Assembly (NCBI RefSeq): GCF_000784355.1
Contig: NZ_KN360928.1
Location: forward strand, 67,820 to 131,819
DNA length: 64,000 bases
Direction of reading: 5' to 3'
From: Methanolacinia paynteri
GTDB lineage: Archaea > Halobacteriota > Methanomicrobia > Methanomicrobiales > Methanomicrobiaceae
Position 1 is the stretch's first letter. Each line of letters begins with the position of its first letter. This document shows positions 47,563-56,434 of this stretch, piece by piece. The notes below the pieces were generated by a model. The model saw only the letters and a program-made list of their open reading frames with translations. It was not told the DNA's origin and did no database searches. Both the position numbers and the translations under genes were made by a program.

Positions 47563-48423
47563 TTATTTTCTTAAACAAAGTGCTGCCATTATCCCGATAA
47601 CAGCTACTGCCACTGCAAAGCCCGGCGACTGTGTCGCCTCCGGCTGTGTTGTAGCTGAAGTTGTTGCCGTCTCGGTTATGGTGGATGACGGGGTAGCAGT
47701 CACTCCGGTTTCAGTTCCTTTTTGCACGACGTGGACTGCAAAGTCCGAGAACGGCTGGGGGCCCTCGACCGCTGCCCTGCTGCATACATCGGCTGAAGCC
47801 TGCCCTTCCACAAAAGTTACGGCAAGCTCGGACTGGCAGCCTTCGGGACTCGTAAATATATATTTCTCACCGGGAACCAGGGTTGTCTCTGTGAGATAAT
47901 TCTGCCCCTCCCATCCCTGGGACACGCTGACATCAGAGGAATCTGCAGTGCAGACCGATCCGGTGCATTCATTGCAGTCAGCTGTCATCTCATAGGTTAT
48001 CTTGAAATTATTGAAAAACGGGGATACCAGCAGTGACGGATCGCCCCAGGAATCGGAAAGATATCTTGAGCTTGAATCAGGACGTTCAACACGGGCCACT
48101 GTTACAAATATCACTGTAGAGATCTCATCTCCCGTAAACGTCCCCTGGATAATATCGCCTGTTTGGAGATAGTCAAAGATATCTCCGTCCGGAACGGAAC
48201 CGGTGAGATCCTGCTTATCAAGAGAAGTCACCGAGTACATAACCCATGACTTGCCATTCCATACCTCGTTCGTATGTACTTTAATCACATTGTCGGCTTC
48301 GTTTATCTTCGTCACTTCACCAGACACCGTTGTCTCCAGCAGGACCGCAGATGCGGAGAATACACACATGAAGACCAAAATCAGCACTACTACCAGTGCT
48401 CTTTTGAAATAACCTAACCTCAC
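47563..48423 (-). CDS. Secreted protein with PGF-CTERM-like sorting signal
   Basis: 286 aa. Signal peptide (about 9-27), a beta-rich N-terminal region (about 28-125), then a Cys-containing domain with DCNECTGSVC (about 149-158) and further Cys near 195 and 213, probably disulfides. A Thr/Ser-rich stalk (about 235-265) leads to SPGFAVAVAVIGIMAALCLRK, a tripartite signal much like PGF-CTERM (motif, hydrophobic helix, basic end), which archaeosortase A processes in other archaea. Lies tail to tail with the TetR gene. Function unknown. Confidence 0.78.
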   Translation of the reverse strand: MRLGYFKRALVVVLILVFMCVFSASAVLLETTVSGEVTKINEADNVIKVHTNEVWNGKSWVMYSVTSLDKQDLTGSVPDGDIFDYLQTGDIIQGTFTGDEISTVIFVTVARVERPDSSSRYLSDSWGDPSLLVSPFFNNFKITYEMTADCNECTGSVCTADSSDVSVSQGWEGQNYLTETTLVPGEKYIFTSPEGCQSELAVTFVEGQASADVCSRAAVEGPQPFSDFAVHVVQKGTETGVTATPSSTITETATTSATTQPEATQSPGFAVAVAVIGIMAALCLRK

Positions 48424-48501
48424 TTATACACACCTCTTCCGATATCCGCCCGTCAAATTTTTACGGGCATCTATAGCATACTTAATGATATAAATTATTG
48501 T

Positions 48502-49677
48502 TTATAAGGGTTGTTCACCTGTTTCCCCCGGATAATACTGGTAGAGCTTGAGCAGCATCTTAGTATTCGGGGAGATCAGGCACACGGGGAAGTACCCTCC
48601 AAAATTGTGATAATCCGTCCTAAGAAGATTCATTTCAAGAGCTGACCTTTCTGCCGAGATCAGCAGTTCACTGTCTTCAGGGTTAATCCCGTCGTAATCA
48701 CCTAATCCTTCAGGTTCGATGGAAGACATTTTGCTGCGCAGTTTTTCAAGAAAAAGCAGTTTTAATCTGAGGAAATTTTCCACAATTCTCCTGCTCGATC
48801 CTCCCTGTATATACCTTACCAGTATTACCTGTGATATAAGGACTATAACGAAGAATATTATTTTAAACTCCTCTTCTGAGCCGTCTTCAAGGATCCGGCC
48901 GAGTGTGAACCCGGGAAGAAGAAGTGCAAGTAGCATAACAACTCCGGCAACTGCCGCAAGTACCGCAATAATCATGATATATTTGAAAAAAGTCAGGAAT
49001 CCTGTATGATAACTCTTTTTTGCACGGACCTTCAGACCAAGCAGATATGAAAGAAATTCATCCGAATACGGCTTAACGAACCATATTCCCGTATAAAACA
49101 CAATGATTGCAAAACACTGTACGAGAAGCATTCCAAAGGTAAACCTGTCAAAGATGTTCCAGAAATAAAGCATGGCTCCAAAGATCATGCTGAGAAGAAA
49201 AATTCCTATAAACCCTGGTGCCAGCGGCTGACAGTTTATAAAAAAGAGTTTCCACCCGAATTCGACAAAAAATTTCTTTTCTTTCTTTACCACCTTCATG
49301 CTGCCCTTTAGATCACTGACAATCCCGCGGGCACTAAAATCCTTGTTTTTGGACGATTCAACCCCTCTTTCACGCCCCGTAGGAAGAAGGAATATGAACG
49401 GATTAAACATAAGAAACACGAAAGAGGAAATCAGCCAGTATATAAAGAAATTTACAGGCGACTGAATTAAGACCAAAATGAGGGCAATGACAGCCAGTGC
49501 AATTATGAGAGTCGTATACCTGAGTTTCAGGGAGAATAGAGAAAGATTGTCTATCTCCTCCCGGACCTTCACCGACTCTTCGTCAATTTGTTCGAGAAGT
49601 TTAACCTTTCTTCTCCTGTACTCCCCGGCTTTCATAATTGTTTCATCAGGAAGTGTTTTCTTGAATATGCTGTTCAT
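48502..49677 (-). CDS. Multi-span membrane protein, function unknown
   Basis: 391 aa from ATG 49677 (MNSIFKKTLPDETIMKAG); the longer frame upstream begins inside unrelated sequence. It has a charged N-terminus with coiled-coil character (about 15-45), then six or so TM helices in pairs (about 50-95, 155-205 and 235-290), and a cytoplasmic C-tail of about 90 residues. No family recognised. The flavoprotein gene upstream is 26 bp away, so co-transcription is possible. Confidence 0.6.
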   Translation of the reverse strand: MNSIFKKTLPDETIMKAGEYRRRKVKLLEQIDEESVKVREEIDNLSLFSLKLRYTTLIIALAVIALILVLIQSPVNFFIYWLISSFVFLMFNPFIFLLPTGRERGVESSKNKDFSARGIVSDLKGSMKVVKKEKKFFVEFGWKLFFINCQPLAPGFIGIFLLSMIFGAMLYFWNIFDRFTFGMLLVQCFAIIVFYTGIWFVKPYSDEFLSYLLGLKVRAKKSYHTGFLTFFKYIMIIAVLAAVAGVVMLLALLLPGFTLGRILEDGSEEEFKIIFFVIVLISQVILVRYIQGGSSRRIVENFLRLKLLFLEKLRSKMSSIEPEGLGDYDGINPEDSELLISAERSALEMNLLRTDYHNFGGYFPVCLISPNTKMLLKLYQYYPGETGEQPL

Positions 49678-49702
49678 TATATAAACTCCATTAACGTCGC
49701 GA

Positions 49703-50335
49703 TCACGGGGATTCCTTTTTTTCTGATGCCGCACTCTTTTTCAGATCTGCCATCATCCTCACAATCTCCGCACCCTTTTTTCCCGCGTCTGGCAGTGCAT
49801 CGGGATGGCCCTCTATCCCGCCCCATCTGTCCATTCCCTTCACTGCAATATTTTCATAATAGTCTATGCCGAAATCGTTAAAAAAAGCCGTAAGTACAGG
49901 ATAGGCTCCCAAAAAAACATTGTCAGTATCCTGACCCGCTGTCGAGATGAAGACGCCTTTATGAAGCTTGATGTGCTCCGCACTGAATTCAAGATTCCTC
50001 AATACGAACTTCCTGGCCCAGAGGAACTGACCCCTGTCGATTAAGGCCTTCAGTTCTGATGTGATTCCCATCGAATATATAGGAGATGAAAGAACGAGGA
50101 TATCGGTCTCTGCGATCCTCTCAAGCAGGGGAGTAAGGTCATCCTTTACGACACAGACACCTGTCTTGTGGCATTTATTGCAGCCCATGCAGCTTCTGAA
50201 ACTGAGTTTTTTCAGCAGAACCTTCTCTACATCCCCGCCGGCTTCTTCCGCACCTTTCAAAAACGCATCAAGAAGCTTCTCTGTATTTCCCCTGATCCTA
50301 GGGCTGCCCGATATTCCAAGTACGTTTACAGTCAA
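49703..50335 (-). CDS. Iron-sulfur flavoprotein / FMN reductase family
   Basis: 210-aa flavodoxin-fold NADPH-dependent FMN reductase. The FMN loop is GISGSPRIRGNTEKLL (about 6-21). A compact cysteine motif CMGCNKCHKTGVC (about 49-61) matches iron-sulfur flavoproteins (Isf), which in methanogens bind a 4Fe-4S cluster and transfer electrons, often to cope with oxygen or peroxide. One of three flavoproteins of this fold in a 3.4-kb stretch. It follows its paralogue by 6 bp. Confidence 0.85.
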   Translation of the reverse strand: MTVNVLGISGSPRIRGNTEKLLDAFLKGAEEAGGDVEKVLLKKLSFRSCMGCNKCHKTGVCVVKDDLTPLLERIAETDILVLSSPIYSMGITSELKALIDRGQFLWARKFVLRNLEFSAEHIKLHKGVFISTAGQDTDNVFLGAYPVLTAFFNDFGIDYYENIAVKGMDRWGGIEGHPDALPDAGKKGAEIVRMMADLKKSAASEKKESP

Positions 50336-50341
50336 TTCTTT

Positions 50342-50956
50342 TCACCCCTCCCTAAGCCGGCGGATATGCCCTGTGATATCTTCACCTGCCTTTAATGCCT
50401 GCTGTTCTGCGGTAGGATGCGCCCTGATCTCCCCTTTTTTATCGACATTATTTATCATAAGGTAAAACATGTCCTTATCCCTGATCCCCGCGAGATGGAA
50501 GAAGCATTTTACGGAAGGGATCGCTCCGTCAAATACCCAGTCCCAGTTCTGCCCGGCAGTGGAGATGAAAAGGCCGGCTTTTTTTCCCCGTTTTTCAGGC
50601 GGGATTATCGGCTGTTTGAGAACATATCTTCGCGACCTGAATACCTGCATCCTGTCAATCAGGGCCTTTACCTGCGCACACAGACCCATGCAGAATATTG
50701 GTGATGAGAAGATGATCACATCCGCTCCGGTGATCTTATCCTCGAGCATCTTCATATCGTCTTTGATAACACATATGCCCTCTTTTTCACAAGCATTGCA
50801 GCCCCTGCACGGATTTACCTCTATCTTCGAGAGTATTATCTCTTCAACCGTTATGCCCGGCTGGCCTGATAAATACCCGATTACATAATCGAGGAGGTCT
50901 TCGGAGTTCCCGTGGCGCCTTGGACTGCCGGCTATTGCCAGTACGGATATATCCAT
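50342..50956 (-). CDS. Iron-sulfur flavoprotein / FMN reductase family (paralogue)
   Basis: 204 aa, similar to the gene just downstream: FMN loop AIAGSPRRHGNSEDLL (about 7-22) and cysteine motif CRGCNACEKEGIC (about 49-61). Probably also a 4Fe-4S flavoprotein. Both paralogues share the PIYSMG/PIFCMG and ALIDR motifs, which suggests a tandem duplication followed by divergence. Confidence 0.85.
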   Translation of the reverse strand: MDISVLAIAGSPRRHGNSEDLLDYVIGYLSGQPGITVEEIILSKIEVNPCRGCNACEKEGICVIKDDMKMLEDKITGADVIIFSSPIFCMGLCAQVKALIDRMQVFRSRRYVLKQPIIPPEKRGKKAGLFISTAGQNWDWVFDGAIPSVKCFFHLAGIRDKDMFYLMINNVDKKGEIRAHPTAEQQALKAGEDITGHIRRLREG

Positions 50957-51009
50957 ATTTATTAAGCTTAATTTGAAACGAAAACTAAAAAGGATTTTGG
51001 GTTAGGGAT

Positions 51010-51666
51010 TCAGAGTTTTTTGAAGCAGAGATAGAAATCCTTGCATTCGTACCCTTCGGAGAGCCTCTTTTCCATATCTTTCTGGTTCACAGGCGGAGGT
51101 ACAATTACCTTATCGCCCGGCTGCCAGTTTGCCGGAGTTGCTATGCCATGCTCATCAGAAGCCTGGAAAGCACGGAGCATTCTTAATATCTCCTGCATGT
51201 TCCTGCCGTTTGAGAGAGGGTAATACAGCATCGCACGGAGTATTCCTACAGGGTCTATGAAAAATACGGTTCTTACGGTTGAGGTGGTGCTCTGCCCGGG
51301 CTGCACCATGCCATAGAGATTTGCAACCTTCATGTCGAGATCTGCAATTACAGGGAACGGGATCTCCACTCCCATCTTCTCTTTGATGTTTCTCACCCAG
51401 GCCAGGTGTGAATGAACACTGTCGATCGAAAGACCGATTAGCTGTGTATTGAGTGATTTCAGCTCGTCATAGATCTCTGCAAAGCCCATGAATTCAGTAG
51501 TACAAACCGGGGTGAAGTCGGCGGGATGGGAGAACAATATGACCCACGAACCCTCGAAGTCCGAGAGCTTTAGCGGGCCGTGAGTTGTAACAGCCTGAAA
51601 GTCAGGAGCTTTTTCTCCAAGAACTGGTAATCTTGGACCTCTGTCCATTTCAACATCCTCACACAT
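51010..51666 (-). CDS. Peroxiredoxin (Prx6-type archaeal)
   Basis: 218 aa. The peroxidatic Cys lies in FTPVCTTEF (about 51-59), with the Thr and Arg of the active site conserved. A long C-terminal arm ends YECKDFYLCFKKL with two further cysteines, as in archaeal Prx6-type 2-Cys enzymes, where these Cys resolve the sulfenate. Reduces peroxides using thioredoxin-like donors; a possible donor system, the Grx-TrxR fusion, is 5 kb away. Followed upstream by the AhpD-like gene at 18 bp. Confidence 0.93.
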   Translation of the reverse strand: MCEDVEMDRGPRLPVLGEKAPDFQAVTTHGPLKLSDFEGSWVILFSHPADFTPVCTTEFMGFAEIYDELKSLNTQLIGLSIDSVHSHLAWVRNIKEKMGVEIPFPVIADLDMKVANLYGMVQPGQSTTSTVRTVFFIDPVGILRAMLYYPLSNGRNMQEILRMLRAFQASDEHGIATPANWQPGDKVIVPPPVNQKDMEKRLSEGYECKDFYLCFKKL

Positions 51667-51684
51667 GATTCTGCCTCCAAAATT

Positions 51685-52023
51685 TTATTTATAGGTCTCT
51701 TCGAGTTTTGCTTTGCCGTAAGCATAGGCAGGCATTCCTGAGAGCAGGAATGCAACACGAAGGCCTTCTTCAATCTCTTCTTTCTTTACTCCAAGCTTCT
51801 TTGCACCTGCAATTTGTGCCTGTACAGCATGCTCGTCACGAAGCGCTGCGGCAATTGAAATGGCGATAACCTTCTTGGTCTGCCTTGAAAGTGCACCGTC
51901 GTCCCATATCAGGTTGTCGAGCGCCAGTATTTTGTCATGAAGCTCGGGATTGTTCTCGGCAAGCTCCCTGAAGATTACGGGGATCTTACCGATCTTCTTT
52001 TCCAAATCATTCATATCTGACAT
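51685..52023 (-). CDS. AhpD-like / carboxymuconolactone decarboxylase-fold protein lacking CxxC
   Basis: 112 aa of the all-helical CMD/AhpD family. Typical AhpD proteins carry a CxxCxxxH motif; here the matching place reads RDEHAVQAQIAGAKKLG with no Cys, so the peroxidase-linked disulfide chemistry is probably absent. It is adjacent to a peroxiredoxin and a desulforedoxin-like gene, as in many anaerobes. Role unknown; maybe structural or a decarboxylase-like activity. Confidence 0.8.
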   Translation of the reverse strand: MSDMNDLEKKIGKIPVIFRELAENNPELHDKILALDNLIWDDGALSRQTKKVIAISIAAALRDEHAVQAQIAGAKKLGVKKEEIEEGLRVAFLLSGMPAYAYGKAKLEETYK

Positions 52024-52026
52024 CTT

Positions 52027-52155
52027 TCACTCCTCCTGGAGAGTCATAGGTTCGCCGCAGCAGACAAGTTCGCCGCCGCCGACTTCAATAACTTTCACTA
52101 CATTGCCGCATATTTCGCAGACAAATACCTCTCCTTCGCTCTTTACATTTACCAT
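52027..52155 (-). CDS. Desulforedoxin-like small iron protein
   Basis: A 42-aa ORF read directly from the sequence: it begins [18 protein letters not shown], later has LVCCGEPM, and ends with TLQEE. The CxxC plus CC arrangement is the desulforedoxin Fe(Cys)4 site, found free-standing or as the N-terminal part of superoxide reductase. ATG 52155 is behind GAGGTGAT, a good ribosome-binding site. The stop is 4 bp from the start of the AhpD-like gene. Probably an electron carrier in oxygen defence. Confidence 0.85.
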   Translation of the reverse strand: MVNVKSEGEVFVCEICGNVVKVIEVGGGELVCCGEPMTLQEE

Positions 52156-52173
52156 AATATCACCTCATTCTGA

Positions 52174-52392
52174 TTATTTTCTCTCAGGAGGATTCTTTAC
52201 GTCCTCCGGAGTATTAATATCAGGGCGAATATGAGTTATCGGAAAACAGTCGTACATTTCACACGCACACTTTGGGCATTTCCGGAGATCCTGTTCGGTA
52301 TCGTTTATCTCGAACTCGAAACCGCAGTCGACACAAACATATTTCCCGGGACCTACCTTTTCACCCGATTTCACTTTTTTCACTTCTGTCAT
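52174..52392 (-). CDS. Rubredoxin-like protein
   Basis: 72 aa from ATG 52392 (MTEVKKVKSG); an earlier ATG 11 codons upstream is less likely. YVCVDCGFEF and KCPKCACEM provide a CxxC pair each, the spacing seen in rubredoxin or rubredoxin-like zinc ribbons (metal could be Fe or Zn). The end IRPDINTPEDVKNPPERK is charged and probably flexible. 18 bp upstream of the desulforedoxin-like gene and likely in the same transcript. Confidence 0.8.
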   Translation of the reverse strand: MTEVKKVKSGEKVGPGKYVCVDCGFEFEINDTEQDLRKCPKCACEMYDCFPITHIRPDINTPEDVKNPPERK

Positions 52393-52484
52393 TACTCTTT
52401 TCCTCAGATTTTGATTTAGATGCAATCTATTTATGTGTTTTGACAGAGGCCAATTTTAAATAAACAAACGTATTATGAGAAGAT

Positions 52485-53096
52485 ATGACTGTTAAAATAA
52501 TTGCCCTGATGGGAAGTCCCCTACCCGAAGGAAACACCGGCAAACTTTTGGACGAGGCGATAAGAGGCGCAAAAGATGCAGGATGCAGCGTCGCACGGGT
52601 AAATGTATGCGATCTCAGTTTTTCAGGGTGCATGGAGTATTACTACTGCGAGAAGAATGATTCCTGCTACATAAACGACGAATTCTCCCCCTTCCTCCAG
52701 CGTTTCAAAAATATGGACGGCCTGATCATCGCAACCCCTGTCATGACCATGGGAGTTCCCGGCCAGCTCAAGTCATTTATGGACAGGTTTCAGGTCTATT
52801 TTATGGCCAAATACAAGAGAAACCAGCCTATCATAACGAAAGAGCAGAAAAAATGGAGACGCACCCTTCTCCTTTCAATCGGCGGAATGAACATAAAAAA
52901 TGATTTCGACGGGATCAAACTCACGACCGATTCGTTCTGCGACATCATCGACTGCCCGTACTATGACGGGGTCTTCCAGAATAATATGGACGAAGTAAAA
53001 GACATAACGACCAGAACCGAAATCATGAATGCGGCATACGAAAAAAGCTTCCGGATGTGTCGCGAAATATCTGAAAATAAAGAAAAGTATTCTTAG
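52485..53096 (+). CDS. Flavodoxin-fold NAD(P)H reductase
   Basis: 203 aa with FMN loop ALMGSPLPEGNTGKLL (about 6-21). Related to the two iron-sulfur flavoproteins nearby, but its cysteine stretch is CMEYYYCEKNDSC (about 46-58), with only three Cys in an altered spacing, so cluster binding is doubtful. Divergent from the rubredoxin-like operon and overlapping the radC stop by 4 bp tail to tail. Confidence 0.8.
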   Translation: MTVKIIALMGSPLPEGNTGKLLDEAIRGAKDAGCSVARVNVCDLSFSGCMEYYYCEKNDSCYINDEFSPFLQRFKNMDGLIIATPVMTMGVPGQLKSFMDRFQVYFMAKYKRNQPIITKEQKKWRRTLLLSIGGMNIKNDFDGIKLTTDSFCDIIDCPYYDGVFQNNMDEVKDITTRTEIMNAAYEKSFRMCREISENKEKYS

Positions 53097-53752
53097 ATCA
53101 GACCGCGCTCCTTAAAACTTACATATCCTCTTTTTGCAGTGATGATATGATCTAAAATGCTGATTCCAAGGATTTCAGCCGCTTCGCACAGCCTTTTCGT
53201 GATATCTATGTCCTGGGCTGACGGTTCGGGGCTTCCTGAAGGATGATTATGAACGAAAAGAACGGATGCAGCCCTGTCCGTAATGGCATCGGCAAAGACC
53301 TCTCTCGGGTGGACAGGGCTGTGGTTGAGAAGTCCTACCGTAACAATCCTCTGCTCTATAAGTTCTCCAGCCCCGTTGAGGGTCATACATATGAAATATT
53401 CCTGCTTCTTGGACCTGAGATGGTCTACAAGGGGCAGTACATCCCCGGGCTTTTCAATCTTATAACTGCTCTTCCCCGAGTATCTTCTTGCAAGTTCGAA
53501 TGCGGCGACCATCTGTGAGGCTTTTGTCGTCCCAATTCCGTTTATTGCAAGAAATTCATTATAAGAGGGTCTTCCTCTTTTCTCTTTAAGCAGTTTCTCG
53601 ATATCTGCCGATATTGCATTTACGTCGCGGCCGGTGACACCACGGCCGATAATTGCAGCAATAAGTTCGTTGTCTGAAAGATTCTCAACACCAAGCCGGG
53701 CAATTTTTTCCCGCGGCCTGTCGGTATCCCTGATCTCTTTTATTGATTTCAT
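53093..53752 (-). CDS. radC: RadC-family JAMM protein
   Basis: 219 aa. An N-terminal helical HhH-like part (about 1-85, INGIGTTKASQMVAA) and a C-terminal JAMM/MPN metalloprotease-like domain with HNHPSGSPEPSAQD (about 168-181). The name radC reflects an old DNA repair link that is not firmly proven. Rare in archaea compared with bacteria, so horizontal gain is possible. Divergent from the acetyl-CoA synthetase gene. Confidence 0.9.
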   Translation of the reverse strand: MKSIKEIRDTDRPREKIARLGVENLSDNELIAAIIGRGVTGRDVNAISADIEKLLKEKRGRPSYNEFLAINGIGTTKASQMVAAFELARRYSGKSSYKIEKPGDVLPLVDHLRSKKQEYFICMTLNGAGELIEQRIVTVGLLNHSPVHPREVFADAITDRAASVLFVHNHPSGSPEPSAQDIDITKRLCEAAEILGISILDHIITAKRGYVSFKERGLI

Positions 53753-53922
53753 CGATCCCCCATAACCGTTATAATTCAGATATATTACCGAAAGGTCATT
53801 AATGAAATGGTTTTTTGAAATTTTTCCTGATTTTTTCGTTGATTGACGATGGTCAGTTCGACCGACAGTATTTTATTATTTTACACTATTAATTATGTAG
53901 AATATCCAGGAGGTATGATACC

Positions 53923-55806
53923 ATAACCAGTCAGGAAAAAACAAACCTCAGGCGAGGATATATTCCGGAGGACGAATACCGGGAATTGTCAAATATGGGC
54001 GACTACAAAGCCGCCTATGAGAGGTTTTTAAAAGACCCGGAAAAATTCTGGTCGGAAATAGCATCCGAACTCGAATGGTTCAATGAATGGGATAATGTTC
54101 TTGAATGGAACCACCCGAATGCTAAATGGTTCACAGGAGCAAAATGCAATATCACGCACAACTGCCTTGACAGGCACCTGAGTACAGAGAAAAGAAACAA
54201 GGTGGCCCTCATCTGGAGAGGTGACGATGGCAGCGAGAGGATCATCACTTATCGCCAGTTGTTCAGGGAGGTCTGCAGGTTTGCAAACGGACTGAAAAGC
54301 CTTGGCGCCCGTAAAGGCGACAGGATCTGTATATATATGCCGAATACACCCGAACAGGTCATAGCCATACTTGCATGCGCAAGAATAGGTGCGGTTCACA
54401 ACGTTGTATTTGCCGGGTTCGGAATGGAGTCGCTGCATTCAAGGATCAGGGATTCGGAATCGAGATTTGTCATCACATCAGATGCCAGTTTCAGGAGAGG
54501 AAAAAGAATCGATCTCAAATCGATAGTTGACAGGGCGATAGTCCATACCTCTGTGGAAAAGGTCATCGTTCACAGAAGAACAAGGCCGCGGACCGAACTT
54601 TATTCGGAGATAGAGATCGACTTCTACGACCTTATGAAGGAGAGGAATTACTTCATCGAACCCGAAGTAATGGATTCAGAAGACCCTCTGTTCATACTCT
54701 ATACGAGCGGAACAACAGGCACTGCAAAGGGTATCCTTCATACATGCGGCGGTTACATGGTCGGGACGTATTACACGTGCAAATATGTCCTCGATATGAA
54801 ACCCAGCGATGTCCACTGGTGTACTGCCGACCCGGGATGGATTACAGGGCACAGCTACATCATATACGGGCCCCTGCTTTTCGGAACAACACTGCTGATC
54901 AGCGAGACAACCCCGGACTATCCGGACCCGGGAGTATGGTGGGACATGGTGGAGGATTTCGGCGTCACGATCCTCTATACGGCACCGACTGCAATCAGGA
55001 TGTTCATGAGGCACGGTGAGAAATGGCCTGAGAAATACAATCTCGATTCCCTGAGAATACTCGCATCCGTCGGAGAACCGTTAAATCCCGAGGCCTTCGA
55101 GTGGTATTACAGGGTTATCGGGAAGAGCAGGACGCCGATCGTCGATACATGGTGGCAGACTGAGACCGGAATGCACATGGTTACGACACTCGTCGGCGAG
55201 GAGATGAAACCGGGGTACGTGGGAAGGCCGATCCCGGGTGTTGTTGCCGATGTCGTTGACAAAGAAGGGAATTCAAAGAGTGCAGGAGAAACCGGACTTC
55301 TCGTCATAAAAGAGCCCTGGCCTTCGATGATGAGGGGCGTGTGGGGCAATGACGAAAGATACAGGCAGTACTGGACACAGATAAAGGACTATTACGTAGT
55401 AGGCGATCTTGCGGTAAAGGACGATGACGGATACATCCAGATCATAGGAAGATCGGACGATGTTATAATAATCGCAGGCCACAACCTCGGCACCGCCGAG
55501 GTCGAATCCGCTCTCGTCGAGCACGAGACTGTTGCCGAAGCTGCTGTCATCGGCATTCCGGACCCGGTAAAAGGCAACATCATCAAGGCCTTCGTAATCC
55601 TTATTGACGGCTACAGCGGGAGCGAAAAGCTTGCAAATGAACTTACTTACCATGTAAGGATGACACTCGGTCCGATTGCAATGCCGGCCGAGATTAAATT
55701 CGTCGATTCTCTTCCGAAAACAAGGAGCGGAAAGATCATGAGACGTGTCCTCAAAGCCCAGGAGATGGGAGAGGACCCGGGTGATCTCTCCACAATGGAA
55801 GAATAA
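53923..55806 (+). CDS. acsA: Acetyl-CoA synthetase (AMP-forming)
   Basis: Activates acetate with ATP and CoA. 627 aa if translation starts at AUA 53923; from TTG 53986 it would lack 21 residues. AGGAGGT sits eight bases before the ATA, and the extra residues NLRRGYIPEDEYREL resemble normal Acs N-termini, so a non-standard AUA start is likely. Domain marks: YTSGTTGTAKGILH (P-loop-like), WWQTETG with the Trp that fits acetate, GRSDDVI and the acetylation-site Lys in TRSGKIMRR. It lies inside an oxygen-defence cluster. An AATTATGTAG stretch precedes the RBS. Confidence 0.88.
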   Translation: MTSQEKTNLRRGYIPEDEYRELSNMGDYKAAYERFLKDPEKFWSEIASELEWFNEWDNVLEWNHPNAKWFTGAKCNITHNCLDRHLSTEKRNKVALIWRGDDGSERIITYRQLFREVCRFANGLKSLGARKGDRICIYMPNTPEQVIAILACARIGAVHNVVFAGFGMESLHSRIRDSESRFVITSDASFRRGKRIDLKSIVDRAIVHTSVEKVIVHRRTRPRTELYSEIEIDFYDLMKERNYFIEPEVMDSEDPLFILYTSGTTGTAKGILHTCGGYMVGTYYTCKYVLDMKPSDVHWCTADPGWITGHSYIIYGPLLFGTTLLISETTPDYPDPGVWWDMVEDFGVTILYTAPTAIRMFMRHGEKWPEKYNLDSLRILASVGEPLNPEAFEWYYRVIGKSRTPIVDTWWQTETGMHMVTTLVGEEMKPGYVGRPIPGVVADVVDKEGNSKSAGETGLLVIKEPWPSMMRGVWGNDERYRQYWTQIKDYYVVGDLAVKDDDGYIQIIGRSDDVIIIAGHNLGTAEVESALVEHETVAEAAVIGIPDPVKGNIIKAFVILIDGYSGSEKLANELTYHVRMTLGPIAMPAEIKFVDSLPKTRSGKIMRRVLKAQEMGEDPGDLSTMEE

Positions 55807-55891
55807 TCTTATTTTCTTTTTCTAGTCATCTCCGCATGAAATAAATAATATTAAGCTCAATTATGAAATTAAAGCAAAAGGAGAAGATTTT

Positions 55892-56392
55892 ATGACAACG
55901 AAAGATGATGCGGCAGAAGCCTTTGCAGGCGAATCCCAGGCAAACAGGAAGTACAAAATATTTTCGGAAAAAGCCGATGCTGAGGGCTACTCAAATGTTG
56001 CAAAATTGTACAGGGCTGCTTCTGAAGCAGAGGCAATTCATGCCAAGAGACTCCTCTTTCTCCTCCAGCAGGTAAATTCAACAGAAGAAAACCTGAAAAA
56101 ATCCATTGAAGGAGAGACATCAGAGTACACCTCCATGTATCCTTCATTTGTCAAAGATGCCGAGAAGGAAAATGACAAGGAAGCAGGAACGATATTCACC
56201 CATGCAATGAAGGCCGAAGAGGTCCATGCAGCAAACTATGGCAGGGCCCTTGAAGCTGTTGCCGGCGGTAACGACCTCGAGGTCTCCAAAGTATTCTTAT
56301 GCCCTGTATGCGGGAATATAGTGTTTGACTCAGTGCCCGACACATGCCCCATATGCGGCGTTCCCGGAAGAATGTTTAAAGAGATCGAATAA
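55892..56392 (+). CDS. rbr: Rubrerythrin
   Basis: 166 aa. A ferritin-like four-helix bundle with ExxH-type di-iron residues (for example EAEAIHAKR at about 46-54 and KAEEVHAANY at about 110-119), followed by a rubredoxin-like Fe(Cys)4 domain: CPVCGN and CPICGV (about 138-158). Reduces hydrogen peroxide in anaerobes with electrons from rubredoxin-type carriers. AAAGGAGAAG just before ATG 55892 is a strong ribosome-binding site. Confidence 0.94.
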   Translation: MTTKDDAAEAFAGESQANRKYKIFSEKADAEGYSNVAKLYRAASEAEAIHAKRLLFLLQQVNSTEENLKKSIEGETSEYTSMYPSFVKDAEKENDKEAGTIFTHAMKAEEVHAANYGRALEAVAGGNDLEVSKVFLCPVCGNIVFDSVPDTCPICGVPGRMFKEIE

Positions 56393-56434
56393 CCCGGTAA
56401 TTATACAAATCCAAATTCTTTTTTTCGTGACACA

